This document shows, in pieces, positions 46,116-54,217 of a stretch of 64,000 nucleotides of DNA (positions are counted from its first letter, which is position 1; the number at the start of each line of letters is the position of its first letter). The notes beneath the pieces were generated by a model. The model searched no databases and was not told the origin of the DNA. It was given only the letters and a program-made list of their open reading frames with translations. Made by a program: the position numbers and the translations under genes. This DNA comes from Leptolyngbyaceae cyanobacterium RM1_1_2 (GTDB lineage: Bacteria > Cyanobacteriota > Cyanobacteriia > Phormidesmidales > Phormidesmidaceae). The stretch covers positions 90,842 through 154,841 of the forward strand of contig JAAUQI010000003.1 in NCBI GenBank assembly GCA_012032345.1, given 5' to 3'.

Positions 46116-46725
46116 GCACTCCAGGTATCTTAGCAAAGACTGCCGTTTGGTTAAAATTATCGGCAATGGGCTTAAATGCTACACAACCCTCTCTAGATCC
46201 CTCAGCCAAACTGGGCAATAAGACTGGAGCAAGTACAAGAAGCCTCAGGTAAGCTTGGAGTTAGCAAAATGGTTTACAAAATCCCTGCAGCTGATTGTAT
46301 GTCAATCGAAGGGAGGGGTGGCTTATTCTTATTGCCGGAGCCTGTTGGGCTTGCTGAATACGAAGTTACTTCGGGTTTTGCTCAAGAATTAGCAGATTGC
46401 GCAAACTGGCAAAGTTGCAGATAGCACTCTAGAATCTCCAAGGCGCTTTAAAGCATCATTTTTAACACTGGCAGATAAAGTTATTAATCTAACTTCTAAT
46501 GTAGTCTGCGCTTGATCAATGCCGTTCAACAGGAACGTTAGCTGTTGTGCCCGGTTTGTTGGATTATTTTGGTTTTGGATAATCTAAGTCTATTGCCTGT
46601 CGTGAGAAGATTTGGGACTTTGGCATTAACTCAGCCTAATAAAGAGGGCGATCGCTGCTCTCTATTCCTGGTTAGTACCTGTCTGGTACAGGCAATATCA
46701 CTCATCAAAAGCTCGGTTATGCCAA
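46116..46725. other. 610 bases without a recognisable gene
   Basis: A moderately AT-rich stretch with only short overlapping open frames and no ribosome binding site or motif. One HIP1 site (GCGATCGC) lies near 46649. Nothing more can be said. Confidence 0.4.
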
Positions 46726-46803
46726 TTAAAGAGCAAAAAGCGCAATGACAGCAAAGGCAGCCAAAATCAAAACGATATAAGCAAACGTTTCAGGAATCTC
46801 CAT
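46726..46803 (-). CDS. 25-residue single-span membrane miniprotein, unknown
   Basis: A very short ORF: MEIPETFAYIVLILAAFAVI followed by ALFAL, then TAA. It is an acidic N-terminus plus one hydrophobic span. The ATG at 46803 is preceded by GAGG 6 bases upstream, a good ribosome binding site. It resembles in style the small photosystem or cytochrome b6f subunits (the opening METFAYI-like is reminiscent of PsbT, but the usual PsbT tail FAIAFRDPP is absent). I cannot assign it; it may be shortened by a base error. Confidence 0.4.
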   Translation of the reverse strand: MEIPETFAYIVLILAAFAVIALFAL

Positions 46804-47639
46804 ATCAAACCTCAGTAAGATGCTTGAGCCTGTCTTGAGGTATTGTCCAAACCGCTACTGAGACAAAAGACGCTTTTAGCACAGCTTAGACAAATTACGA
46901 AGCACCCGATCGATATCCACAGAGCTTAGCCCAGCCGCTGCCGAAAAATCTGCGTTCTCTAGCTTAATTTCTGCAAACTGAGCCTCACTCTTTAGGGGCA
47001 GAGATGGCTCTCAACCTCGACGGTTCAGTCAACTAGTTCTAGCAGACTCAGCACGCGCCTGCTCGGTGCTCCCATCCACGCTCAGCGACCGATGCAGTGG
47101 CGTCCGGTCGCTACCCATCTAGGCTTTTATGCTGCTCCGCTTAGCGCTGAGTCGCCCGTGCCACTACCACATACATAACCGAGTCACGCAACTGCTTTAC
47201 CTTAGATGCCTGCAAATCCCGGTTGGCAGACTCATGCACATGAGACAGCCCTATAAGTGTCATCGTCCAAACAATAGTAATCGCGGCCAGATTCCGAGTA
47301 ATTCGTTTGCGACAGATGGCACAGTGCAACATAGTAATCTTTTAAGTACGCTAAGTGGAGATGAGCCAGCCAGCACCGCTGCTAAGCAAGCTCACTAGGG
47401 TAGAGTGCCCTCAGCTTAGGTCGAGAAAGCCAAATACCCTAGCTTCTCACAGCTGAATCAAGCTCAGTCATCAGGCTGAAACTTATGAATTTAAGGCAAA
47501 AGCAGCCTGAGATAGCTGGCAGCATTTTACGTTATAACGCCAGACCTAATTACAGAATAGTAAAAACTAGTGTTTTTGCGGATGACTTGGGGCTGCTTGC
47601 TATGGTTTTGAAGACGCTGGCGCAGCGCAGCTGTTTTGC
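46804..47639. other. gene-poor region between a miniprotein and the MOSC gene
   Basis: 836 bases. AGCGACCG (47084-47091) pairs with CGGTCGCT (47105-47112) across 13 bases. A 63-codon minus-strand ORF at 47141-47332, starting LHCAICRKR with a CxxC pair and a hydrophobic stretch, could be a remnant; no ribosome binding site or family supports it. Nothing else is visible. Confidence 0.35.
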
Positions 47640-48441
47640 CTATGGTTGTGGCCGCTCAGCTTCTATGATGACAATGCGATCGCCCAGTTTTAGCGTCCTC
47701 TCAGCCGTCTCAGGGACAATCCGGGTGTTGACGGCCACCCGGTAAAATGGTTAAAGCGCGATCGCGCTGACCACTTGGGCATTGACTGCGATCGCTGGCT
47801 GACAAATTTTTTTGAAACTGCGCAAGAGTCTCGCCCGTCTGTGGATTGCGAGTCGGTACCGCGCAGCGCTGACAGGGATTGATGCCCTGAAGCAAAACTG
47901 CCCCAGCTTGGAAGTTTACAGCTGCGCCCGATGCGCTGAAGAGCCGATCTTCCCAAAAAGCAGGAACACCCCCGATTTCTAGGTTAGTCCGCAGCCGCTG
48001 CCGAATATCGTCTACGCTCAGAGGCGGATACCAGGCAGCGATCGCGGCTAGCGTAGCTGTGCTGATCACAGTCGGGCCGGGCGAGCTAGTATCGTCTGGA
48101 AAGCCCATTTCTAGGTTTTCTTGTAGTTTGACAGGCTGCTCAAAATAGCGGCTAAACCAGTCTTCTAGAGCAGCCTGGGCTTGAGGCAGGTGAAAGCTCA
48201 GCGGCGGCTCATGATCTATCTGCAGCGTCACCAGGCTTAGATCAAGGCTATAGCGCGCCCGGACAGCATGAATCTTAGCAGTTCGCTTACCGTTAATTAG
48301 CCGCCCCTGTTCGTCAAAGAGAGCAAAGCGGCGATCGCCTGCTAGCGCCCCACTGGGTAAAAGGCGGGCCTGCTGTAGCAAAATGCCGTCTAGAGACTTG
48401 ATTGGGTAGAGGTCAATACGGGCTAGGTAAGGATCGGGCAT
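47640..48441 (-). pseudogene. MOSC-domain protein with beta-barrel N-terminus, frameshifted twice
   Basis: MOSC proteins are molybdenum-cofactor sulfurase C-terminal-like enzymes. The N-terminal beta-barrel opens PYLARIDLYPIKSLDGILL; the MOSC part has GINPCQRCAVPTRNPQTGE with a conserved Cys that binds Moco. The open frame ends wrongly at 47710. One base missing from the T-run 47807-47813 and one from the A-run 47744-47747 explain it: the repaired end reads RSRFNHFYRVAVNTRIVPET and LKLGDRIVIIEAERPQP, a standard MOSC finish with stop at 47640-47642. Total about 267 residues. It lies about 35 bases after the RNA methyltransferase gene on the same strand. Confidence 0.9.
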
Positions 48442-48476
48442 GGGCTACTGGAAATTTTGTGATTTGAATTTTTATA

Positions 48477-49601
48477 CTAGTAAAGCTCGTACTTCATCAG
48501 CTGACAGGGCAGCGAACCGTTAAAAACCGGAATTCGCTGAGATGACTTCAGACCAATATGGCTGGCTAGAGCTTTATTGCCGCTGAGCACATAGGCTGTC
48601 CAGCCCTTAAAGCGCTGCTTAAAAATATCTCCTAAAAGTTCATAGAACGCACCCAGGTCAGACTCCATGCCCAGCCTTTCGCCGTAGGGGGGGTTGCACA
48701 GCAGCACGCCGCTGTCGCTGGGGGCTTCTAGATCGGCTAAATCTGTTTGCGCAAACGCTATCTGATCTTCAACACCGCAGTTGCTAGCATTCGTGCGGGC
48801 CTGGTCGATGATGTCAGCATCACGGTCGCTGCCCCAGATCGGCGCGGGTAAGTCAGCCAGCTGGCAGGCATCGGCCTCTTTGAGCAGCTGATCGAGCAGA
48901 TCCACGTCAAAGTCAGGCCAGGTTTCAAAACCGAAGCGATCGCGGTATAGCCCTGGCGCAATATTCAGCGCCATCAGGCTGGCCTCGATTGGCAGGGTGC
49001 CCGAACCACACAGCGGGTCTAAGAATGGCATATCTGGCTGCCAGTCAGAGAGCTGAATCAGCGCTGCCGCCAGAGACTCTTTGAGCGGCGCGTCTCCCAT
49101 CGCCGGACGGTAGCCGCGTCGGTGCAGACTGTCGCCAGAGCTATCTAAACTGACAACGCAGCGATCGCGGCTAATATGCACATTCACGCGCACGTCTGGA
49201 TCTTGAGTATCGACGTTAGAGCGGCTATCTAAGGTGGCTGATTGCTGATTGACAATGGCGTTCTTGACCTGCAGCGCCGTGAAGTGGCTGTGGTTGAGCT
49301 TCTGGGTTTTGCCTGTAGCGGTAACGGCCAAGGTCTGATCGGAGGTGAGGTAGGGCTGCCAGTCAATTTTTTGAATACCCCGGTAGAGGTCATCAGCATT
49401 TTGACAGGCAAATTCATTAAGCTGTAGCAAAATCCGAAAGGGCAGTCGCGCCCACAGGTTGGCCCGGTAGAGCAAAGCGCGATCGCCTGTAAACTCAACG
49501 CCGCAAAAACCGGGCTTGACTTCTCTAGCTCCTAGTTTCTCCAGCTCTTCTGCGGCTAAGGGTTCGAGGCCACGGGCCACGGTTGCAAAATACTGCGCCA
49601 T
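48477..49601 (-). CDS. THUMP-domain class I SAM-dependent RNA methyltransferase (RlmL N-terminal-like)
   Basis: 374 residues. The N-terminal half is a THUMP-type RNA-binding domain (FATVARGLEPLAAEELEKLG). The C-terminal half is a Rossmann methyltransferase: FLDPLCGSGTLPIEASLMA binds SAM, GSDRDADIIDQARTNASNCG follows, and LLCNPPYGERLG is the N-P-P-Y catalytic motif for guanine or adenine N-methylation. It matches the RlmL N-terminal half (23S rRNA m2G-type), without a second methyltransferase domain. Cytoplasmic. It is followed by the MOSC gene. The exact target base is inferred. Confidence 0.9.
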   Translation of the reverse strand: MAQYFATVARGLEPLAAEELEKLGAREVKPGFCGVEFTGDRALLYRANLWARLPFRILLQLNEFACQNADDLYRGIQKIDWQPYLTSDQTLAVTATGKTQKLNHSHFTALQVKNAIVNQQSATLDSRSNVDTQDPDVRVNVHISRDRCVVSLDSSGDSLHRRGYRPAMGDAPLKESLAAALIQLSDWQPDMPFLDPLCGSGTLPIEASLMALNIAPGLYRDRFGFETWPDFDVDLLDQLLKEADACQLADLPAPIWGSDRDADIIDQARTNASNCGVEDQIAFAQTDLADLEAPSDSGVLLCNPPYGERLGMESDLGAFYELLGDIFKQRFKGWTAYVLSGNKALASHIGLKSSQRIPVFNGSLPCQLMKYELY

Positions 49602-49710
49602 TGGGTTGAGTCTACTTGAGCCATGCTGTCAGGGTAGCAGAAGACGCGAAGCTAGCGGGCCTAGAGACACCGAGCGCGCTCAGCCTGCCTGGCTTAGTCA
49701 GGGCTATAGC

Positions 49711-49850
49711 TGGTTGACCAACAAAACTCTTGAACCTGTGATGCTGCTGTAGGCTAGGTGAAGCTTTGACATAACCCAGCAAAACCGTTGTTAGCGTTGG
49801 GTTACGTTGCACTTCACCCACCTACGCGAGGAGCTTTTGTTAGTCAATCA
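49711..49850. mobile_element. MITE-like repeat, copy B, with terminal inverted repeats
   Basis: 140 bases. The left end TGGTTGACCAACAAAACTC and the right end (as reverse complement) TGATTGACTAACAAAAGCTC match at most positions, so the element has inverted termini. The interior has a palindrome-like TAGGTGAAGC near the left and CACTTCACCCACCTA near the right. It has no ORF and shares 20 identical bases, plus further similarity, with the copy at 38626. It lies between the RNA methyltransferase and a ferredoxin-like gene. No target-site duplication is certain. Confidence 0.7.
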
Positions 49851-49894
49851 GGGGCTGTGGTTTGCTGAGAACTGCCCTGTCTGACAAAAAGTCT

Positions 49895-50239
49895 CTACTC
49901 CGACTGAGGACAGGCGTCATGTTGCGGATGAAACCGGGGATGTAGCAGACGCTTGAGCGGCTGATCGTTGAGCAGGTGTTGCTCAATAATTTCTGGCACA
50001 TCAGCCACGCTGACCTGGCAGTACCAGATATCATCGGGCATGACTTTGACAGTCGGCCCGGAGCTACACTGCCCCAGACAGGCGCTGGGGCTGACGAAGA
50101 TGGAGAGAGGAGTCTGGGTCTGAAAAGCTGCCAGAACCCGATCCGCGTCATTTCTTAAGCAGGAACGGTTTTGGCAAATCAAGAGGCAGCGACGCCTCGG
50201 TGTGGGAGAACTGGTGACAGCGTCAGAGGTTAGGGACAC
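49895..50239 (-). CDS. thioredoxin-like [2Fe-2S] ferredoxin
   Basis: 114 residues. Cysteines in LLICQNRSCLRN and SPSACLGQCSSGPTV match the four-cysteine pattern of the small thioredoxin-like [2Fe-2S] ferredoxins (CxxxxC then CxxxC). DDIWYCQVSVADVPEIIEQH is the family's conserved C-terminal part. These are soluble electron carriers, some linked to hydrogenase or to nitrogen metabolism; the partner here is unknown. It is followed, on the same strand, by the MITE copy. Confidence 0.85.
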   Translation of the reverse strand: MSLTSDAVTSSPTPRRRCLLICQNRSCLRNDADRVLAAFQTQTPLSIFVSPSACLGQCSSGPTVKVMPDDIWYCQVSVADVPEIIEQHLLNDQPLKRLLHPRFHPQHDACPQSE

Positions 50240-50338
50240 AATTGCTGAGGTAAAGCGGCGATCGCCTATAGCATTTCGTCTATGCTAGCGGCTCTTCTCA
50301 AAAAATGATTTCTGTGGGCGCTGATTGCTAGAGCTGCC

Positions 50339-50806
50339 CTAAGCCTTCAAAAACCGATCCAGCAGATTGTTAAACGACTGGTGCAGATGCCGTCGCCGCC
50401 GCCATTTTTGAAAGTCGGCCTCGTACCTGAAATTGCTGGGCCAGAAAGTTTGCCAAGCGTGCAGCGATAAGCCCAGCCCCCAAGCTAAAGCGATATAGAG
50501 CGACCAGGAAAGGCTACCGCCCATCAGCAGATTCAGCGCTACTAAGAAAACATTCACCACCGTGTAGCGAATCAGATGGTGCTGAAACTTTTGCTGCCTG
50601 TAGCCATCAAACGTGCGCTGATCGCTAAGTTCGCCTTTGCGCTGCTGCCACTCTTGCTCCGCCGCGACCAAGGTTGCCTGGGTAATGCCTAGCTCTCCAG
50701 CAATTTCCAGGAGCTGATCGCGCGATAGCTCACCCGCCTCAGTTTCTTTGGCGATCGCAATTTGCAAAATCTGCTGGGCGTCTTCAGAAGGGTATAAAAC
50801 ATTCAT
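50339..50806 (-). CDS. 2TM-domain protein of unknown function
   Basis: 155 residues from the ATG at 50806; an upstream start at 50824 adds only six residues. The N-terminal half (residues 1-60) is a helical region ending in AAEQEWQQRKGELS. The C-terminal half holds a conserved 2TM domain: LIRYTVVNVFLVALNLLMGG and SLYIALAWGLGLSLHAWQTF, with a basic tail. Probably an inner-membrane or thylakoid-associated protein. No enzymatic motif. The 99-base gap to the thioredoxin-like ferredoxin has one HIP1 site. Confidence 0.75.
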   Translation of the reverse strand: MNVLYPSEDAQQILQIAIAKETEAGELSRDQLLEIAGELGITQATLVAAEQEWQQRKGELSDQRTFDGYRQQKFQHHLIRYTVVNVFLVALNLLMGGSLSWSLYIALAWGLGLSLHAWQTFWPSNFRYEADFQKWRRRRHLHQSFNNLLDRFLKA

Positions 50807-50941
50807 GGCGTACCGACAGCTCAAGGGTCTCTAACTCTCTTCTTTTGTTATAAAAGATATTCCGGCGGCCTGAGCAAAAAAACAGGGAGGGAAATCACGC
50901 CTAAACCATGGGTAAATGCTATAGAGCCAATTTCTACGTGA

Positions 50942-52357
50942 ATGAATTTAAACGATCTTGCCTTTCAGCCTGCTTTGAAACAGGCTCAGCTCATTCAGTC
51001 AGGAGAAATCTCTCCCCTGGCGCTCACCGAACTTTATCTCAGCCGCATTGAAACCCTGAATCCTCAGCTAGGCAGCTACTTCACCGTTATGGCTGAAGCC
51101 GCGATCGCCGAGGCCAAAGCTAAAACCGAACGCCTAGCCCAGGGCGATTGCACAGAGCTACCGCGCTTTTTTGGCGTACCGATTTCGATCAAAGATCTCA
51201 ACTCAGTGGCAGGAGCACCCTGTAGCTATGGTATTCGCTTTGCCCGCGATCGCATAGCCAGTCAGGACGACCCCCTCGTTCAGCGGATTCGGCAGGCAGG
51301 CTTTGTGATTTTGGGCAAAACGGCCACGTCTCAGCTTGGGTCTTTTCCCTATACCGAGCCGCCGGGGTTTCCTCCGGCCCGCAACCCCTGGAACTTGGAG
51401 TACACGCCGGGAGGGTCTAGCGGTGGCGCTGCGGCTGCCCTAGCTGCTGGACTCTGTGCCATTTCTCAAGGATCTGACGGCGGTGGCTCTCTGCGGGGGC
51501 CAGCCTTTTGCTGTGGGCTGGTGGGCCTCAAACCCTCGCGGGGGCGGGTCAGCTTTGCCCCCGTGGGAGAGCGCCTGAATGGTCTAGCCAGCAACGGGCC
51601 GCTGGGACGCACAGTGGCAGATGCGGCGGCTCTGCTGGATGTGATGTCAGGCTATGTTCTAGGCGATCCCTACTGGCTAAGCGACCCAGAGCCTTCGTTT
51701 TTGGACTGGACTCAGCGATCGCCCGGACAGTTGCGAATTGGCTATTTTACGGCTTTAGATCCCATTGGTGCCGCCCATCCGGTCTGTCAGCAGGCTGTTT
51801 TAGACACAGCAAAGCGTCTGGAAGCTCTAGGTCATGTAGTTGAGGAAACCTGCCGTCCCGACTTTAGCGATCTGATCGAGCCGTTTACAGTGGTGTGGCA
51901 GTGTGTCTTAGCAGAGGCCAACGTGCCTTGGTTTGCTCTAGAGCGGGTCAACCGCTGGCTGCTAGGACGGGCTAAGCGCACCAATAGCGGTGCCTACCTA
52001 AGAGCTGTGAGTCAGCTGCAGGTAGTGGCGCGGCAAATTGTTAAATTCTGTCAGCCTTACGACGTGCTGCTGCTGCCCGTCTGTATGGAGCCAGCGGTCA
52101 AAGTCGGGCAGTGGCGGCAGCTGCGATCAGCTCGGGTACTTGACAATATCATTCACTGGATTGCACCTTGCCCGCCGTTTAACGCTAGCGGTCAGCCAGC
52201 CCTATCACTGCCTGCCGGATTTGATCCCAACGGTGTGCCAGTCGGCGTTCAGCTTGTGGGCCGTCCGGCGGCAGAGACGACCCTTTTGGCTTTGGCTGCG
52301 CAGCTAGAAGCTGCCCATCCCTGGATCCAGCACCGACCCGCGATCGCGCAGCTATAG
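50942..52357 (+). CDS. amidase-signature family enzyme (GatA-like)
   Basis: 471 residues. PISIKDLNSVAGAPC supplies the catalytic Lys, and TPGGSSGGAAAALAAGLC with SQGSDGGGSLRGPAFCCG supplies the cis-Ser and nucleophilic Ser of the amidase signature family, which hydrolyses amide bonds. Length and motifs are normal. It is not clearly GatA of tRNA-dependent amidotransfer: no gatB or gatC is nearby, and the start MNLNDLAFQPALKQAQLIQS is that of a stand-alone amidase. Convergent with purF. Confidence 0.93.
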   Translation: MNLNDLAFQPALKQAQLIQSGEISPLALTELYLSRIETLNPQLGSYFTVMAEAAIAEAKAKTERLAQGDCTELPRFFGVPISIKDLNSVAGAPCSYGIRFARDRIASQDDPLVQRIRQAGFVILGKTATSQLGSFPYTEPPGFPPARNPWNLEYTPGGSSGGAAAALAAGLCAISQGSDGGGSLRGPAFCCGLVGLKPSRGRVSFAPVGERLNGLASNGPLGRTVADAAALLDVMSGYVLGDPYWLSDPEPSFLDWTQRSPGQLRIGYFTALDPIGAAHPVCQQAVLDTAKRLEALGHVVEETCRPDFSDLIEPFTVVWQCVLAEANVPWFALERVNRWLLGRAKRTNSGAYLRAVSQLQVVARQIVKFCQPYDVLLLPVCMEPAVKVGQWRQLRSARVLDNIIHWIAPCPPFNASGQPALSLPAGFDPNGVPVGVQLVGRPAAETTLLALAAQLEAAHPWIQHRPAIAQL

Positions 52358-52402
52358 AATATCTATCCAGATCAGATTAATTAACTGGCATCTTAGTTGG
52401 CA

Positions 52403-53938
52403 TCAGGTAGACGACGATGCCATTCTCTTCTCCAGCACCAGCTTAGAGCGCTTGAAAGGCTCAGGAATCTGCACCGGGTAGTTGCCTGTAAAGCAGGCAG
52501 AGCAGAAACTATTGGGATCTTGCTGGGTAGCTGCTAACATGCCTGCCCAGGTAAGATAGGCCAGAGAATTAACGCCTATCTGCGCTTCAATTTCGCTAAC
52601 CGATTTGGTGGCGGCAATGAGCTGATCCTGACTGTCGGTGTCAATGCCAAAGAAACAGGGATGGGTGACCGGGGGAGAAGAAATGCGCATATGTACCTCC
52701 GTGGCCCCAGCGTCAAATAATGTCTTGACGATTTTGCGGCTGGTAGTGCCACGCACAATGGAGTCATCCACAATGACGATGCGCTTACCTTCTAAAACAT
52801 CTTTGAGCGGGTTGAGCTTCATGCGAATACCCGCCTCTCTCATCTTCTGGGTCGGCTGAATGAATGTACGCCCTACATAGCGATTTTTAATCAGACCCTC
52901 TGCGTAGGGAATTCCTGAAGCCTGAGAAAAACCAATGGCCGCAGGAATGCCCGAGTCTGGCACAGCAATAATTAAGTCCACGTCGGCGGGGGATTCTCTA
53001 GCCAGCTGCTGCCCTAAGCGCAAACGATAGCTGTAAAGGCTTTCGTCGTTGACCACGCTGTCAGGACGGGCAAAATAGATCATTTCAAACACACATAGCT
53101 TACGCTGTTCCTCAGCCCACTGGAGTGACTTCAAACCAGCCGCATCAATCCAAACCAGCTCACCCGCATGAACCTCACGCAGAAAAGTCGCCCCGATAAT
53201 ATCTAATCCGCAGGTTTCAGAGGCTAAAACATACTGAGCCGGGCCATTTTCAACGGCTGGCGACTCCCCCAAATAGCCCAAGACCAAAGGCCGAATCCCG
53301 TGGGGGTCACGTATACCCATCAGCCCTTGGGGAGTGCCAACAGCTAAACTAAACGCCCCTTCGCATTTTTTAACCGCCGCGATCGCCCCGGCAGCCCAGT
53401 CCTTGCCTTCGTTAACGGCTTCTGCGATCGCAAAGGCAATCATTTCTGAATCAGTGGTGGTTAGCAGGTTACAGTTTCGCTCTAGAAGCTCTTCCCGCAG
53501 GACAGTTGTGTTGACCAGATTGCCGTTGTGCGCCAGCGCCAGCGCCCCCAAACGGGTTTCAACCACGGCAGGCTGAGCGTTGAGAACCCGGCTTGATCCC
53601 GTGGTGGAGTAGCGAGTATGCCCTACTCCAATTTCGCCCGGTAGCTGCTGCAAAATACTGTCGCTGAAAACCTGAGATACTAGGCCCATATTTTTGTGCA
53701 GATGAACGCGATCGCCCTCAAAAGCCGCAATACCTGCCGACTCCTGACCTCGATGCTGTAGCGCATAAAGACCAAAATAGGTCAGCGTAGCCGCACTTTC
53801 TCCCGGCGCATAAACGCCAAAAACACCGCAGGCTTCTTCCGGCTTATCAGCTTTAGATACCTCGGCAGCGACTGCTGAGGTCAAGCCCCCAGCGGGAGTT
53901 GGCGGATGCGAATTAAATTCTGTCACCTGGGAGACCAT
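52403..53938 (-). CDS. purF: amidophosphoribosyltransferase
   Basis: First enzyme of purine synthesis: PRPP plus glutamine gives phosphoribosylamine. 511 residues from the ATG at 53938, chosen because the frame upstream (MSFYFSSSCS...) is not family-like. EEACGVFGVYAPGES contains the propeptide junction with the nucleophilic Cys of the N-terminal glutaminase. The PRTase domain has IVIVDDSIVRGTTSRKIV, the PRPP loop. The four cysteines of the Fe-S ligand type are partly seen (CVFEMIYFAR and FCSACFTGNYP). purL lies just upstream on the same strand, with a 279-base gap. Confidence 0.96.
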   Translation of the reverse strand: MVSQVTEFNSHPPTPAGGLTSAVAAEVSKADKPEEACGVFGVYAPGESAATLTYFGLYALQHRGQESAGIAAFEGDRVHLHKNMGLVSQVFSDSILQQLPGEIGVGHTRYSTTGSSRVLNAQPAVVETRLGALALAHNGNLVNTTVLREELLERNCNLLTTTDSEMIAFAIAEAVNEGKDWAAGAIAAVKKCEGAFSLAVGTPQGLMGIRDPHGIRPLVLGYLGESPAVENGPAQYVLASETCGLDIIGATFLREVHAGELVWIDAAGLKSLQWAEEQRKLCVFEMIYFARPDSVVNDESLYSYRLRLGQQLARESPADVDLIIAVPDSGIPAAIGFSQASGIPYAEGLIKNRYVGRTFIQPTQKMREAGIRMKLNPLKDVLEGKRIVIVDDSIVRGTTSRKIVKTLFDAGATEVHMRISSPPVTHPCFFGIDTDSQDQLIAATKSVSEIEAQIGVNSLAYLTWAGMLAATQQDPNSFCSACFTGNYPVQIPEPFKRSKLVLEKRMASSST

Positions 53939-54217
53939 TGTGTTGGGGTTGAAAAAATGGCAAACGGAACATGAACTTGAGAAATAAAAACTCATACTTG
54001 AGAAAAATCAAGTATGAAGTCTGTACGTATCATAAAACTTCATGCTTTAGTCGTAGAAACACTGACTTTTAAAGTTTTTGGAATCTATTTTTAATATTTT
54101 CTTAATACAGGCTTATCCTAACATTCTTGGTCAGTTTCCAGCTTTTAGCACTGGTTCTGTTTAAATTTTGAATTAGGAACCCAAAAGCAGCTCGAAGAAG
54201 CAGATCAAACATGAGTG

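Noticed and set aside
45970..46218. Minus-strand ORF over the tRNA-Ala
   Set aside because: It reads straight through a well-formed tRNA gene.
47690..47956. Minus-strand 88-residue ORF in the MOSC region as a separate gene
   Set aside because: It is partly the correct frame of the frameshifted MOSC gene, not a gene of its own.
5250..48441. Real pseudogene decay as the cause of the split genes
   Set aside because: All breaks are one-base losses, mostly in homopolymers, with no accumulated stops or larger deletions; housekeeping genes such as glk and pcxA are affected.
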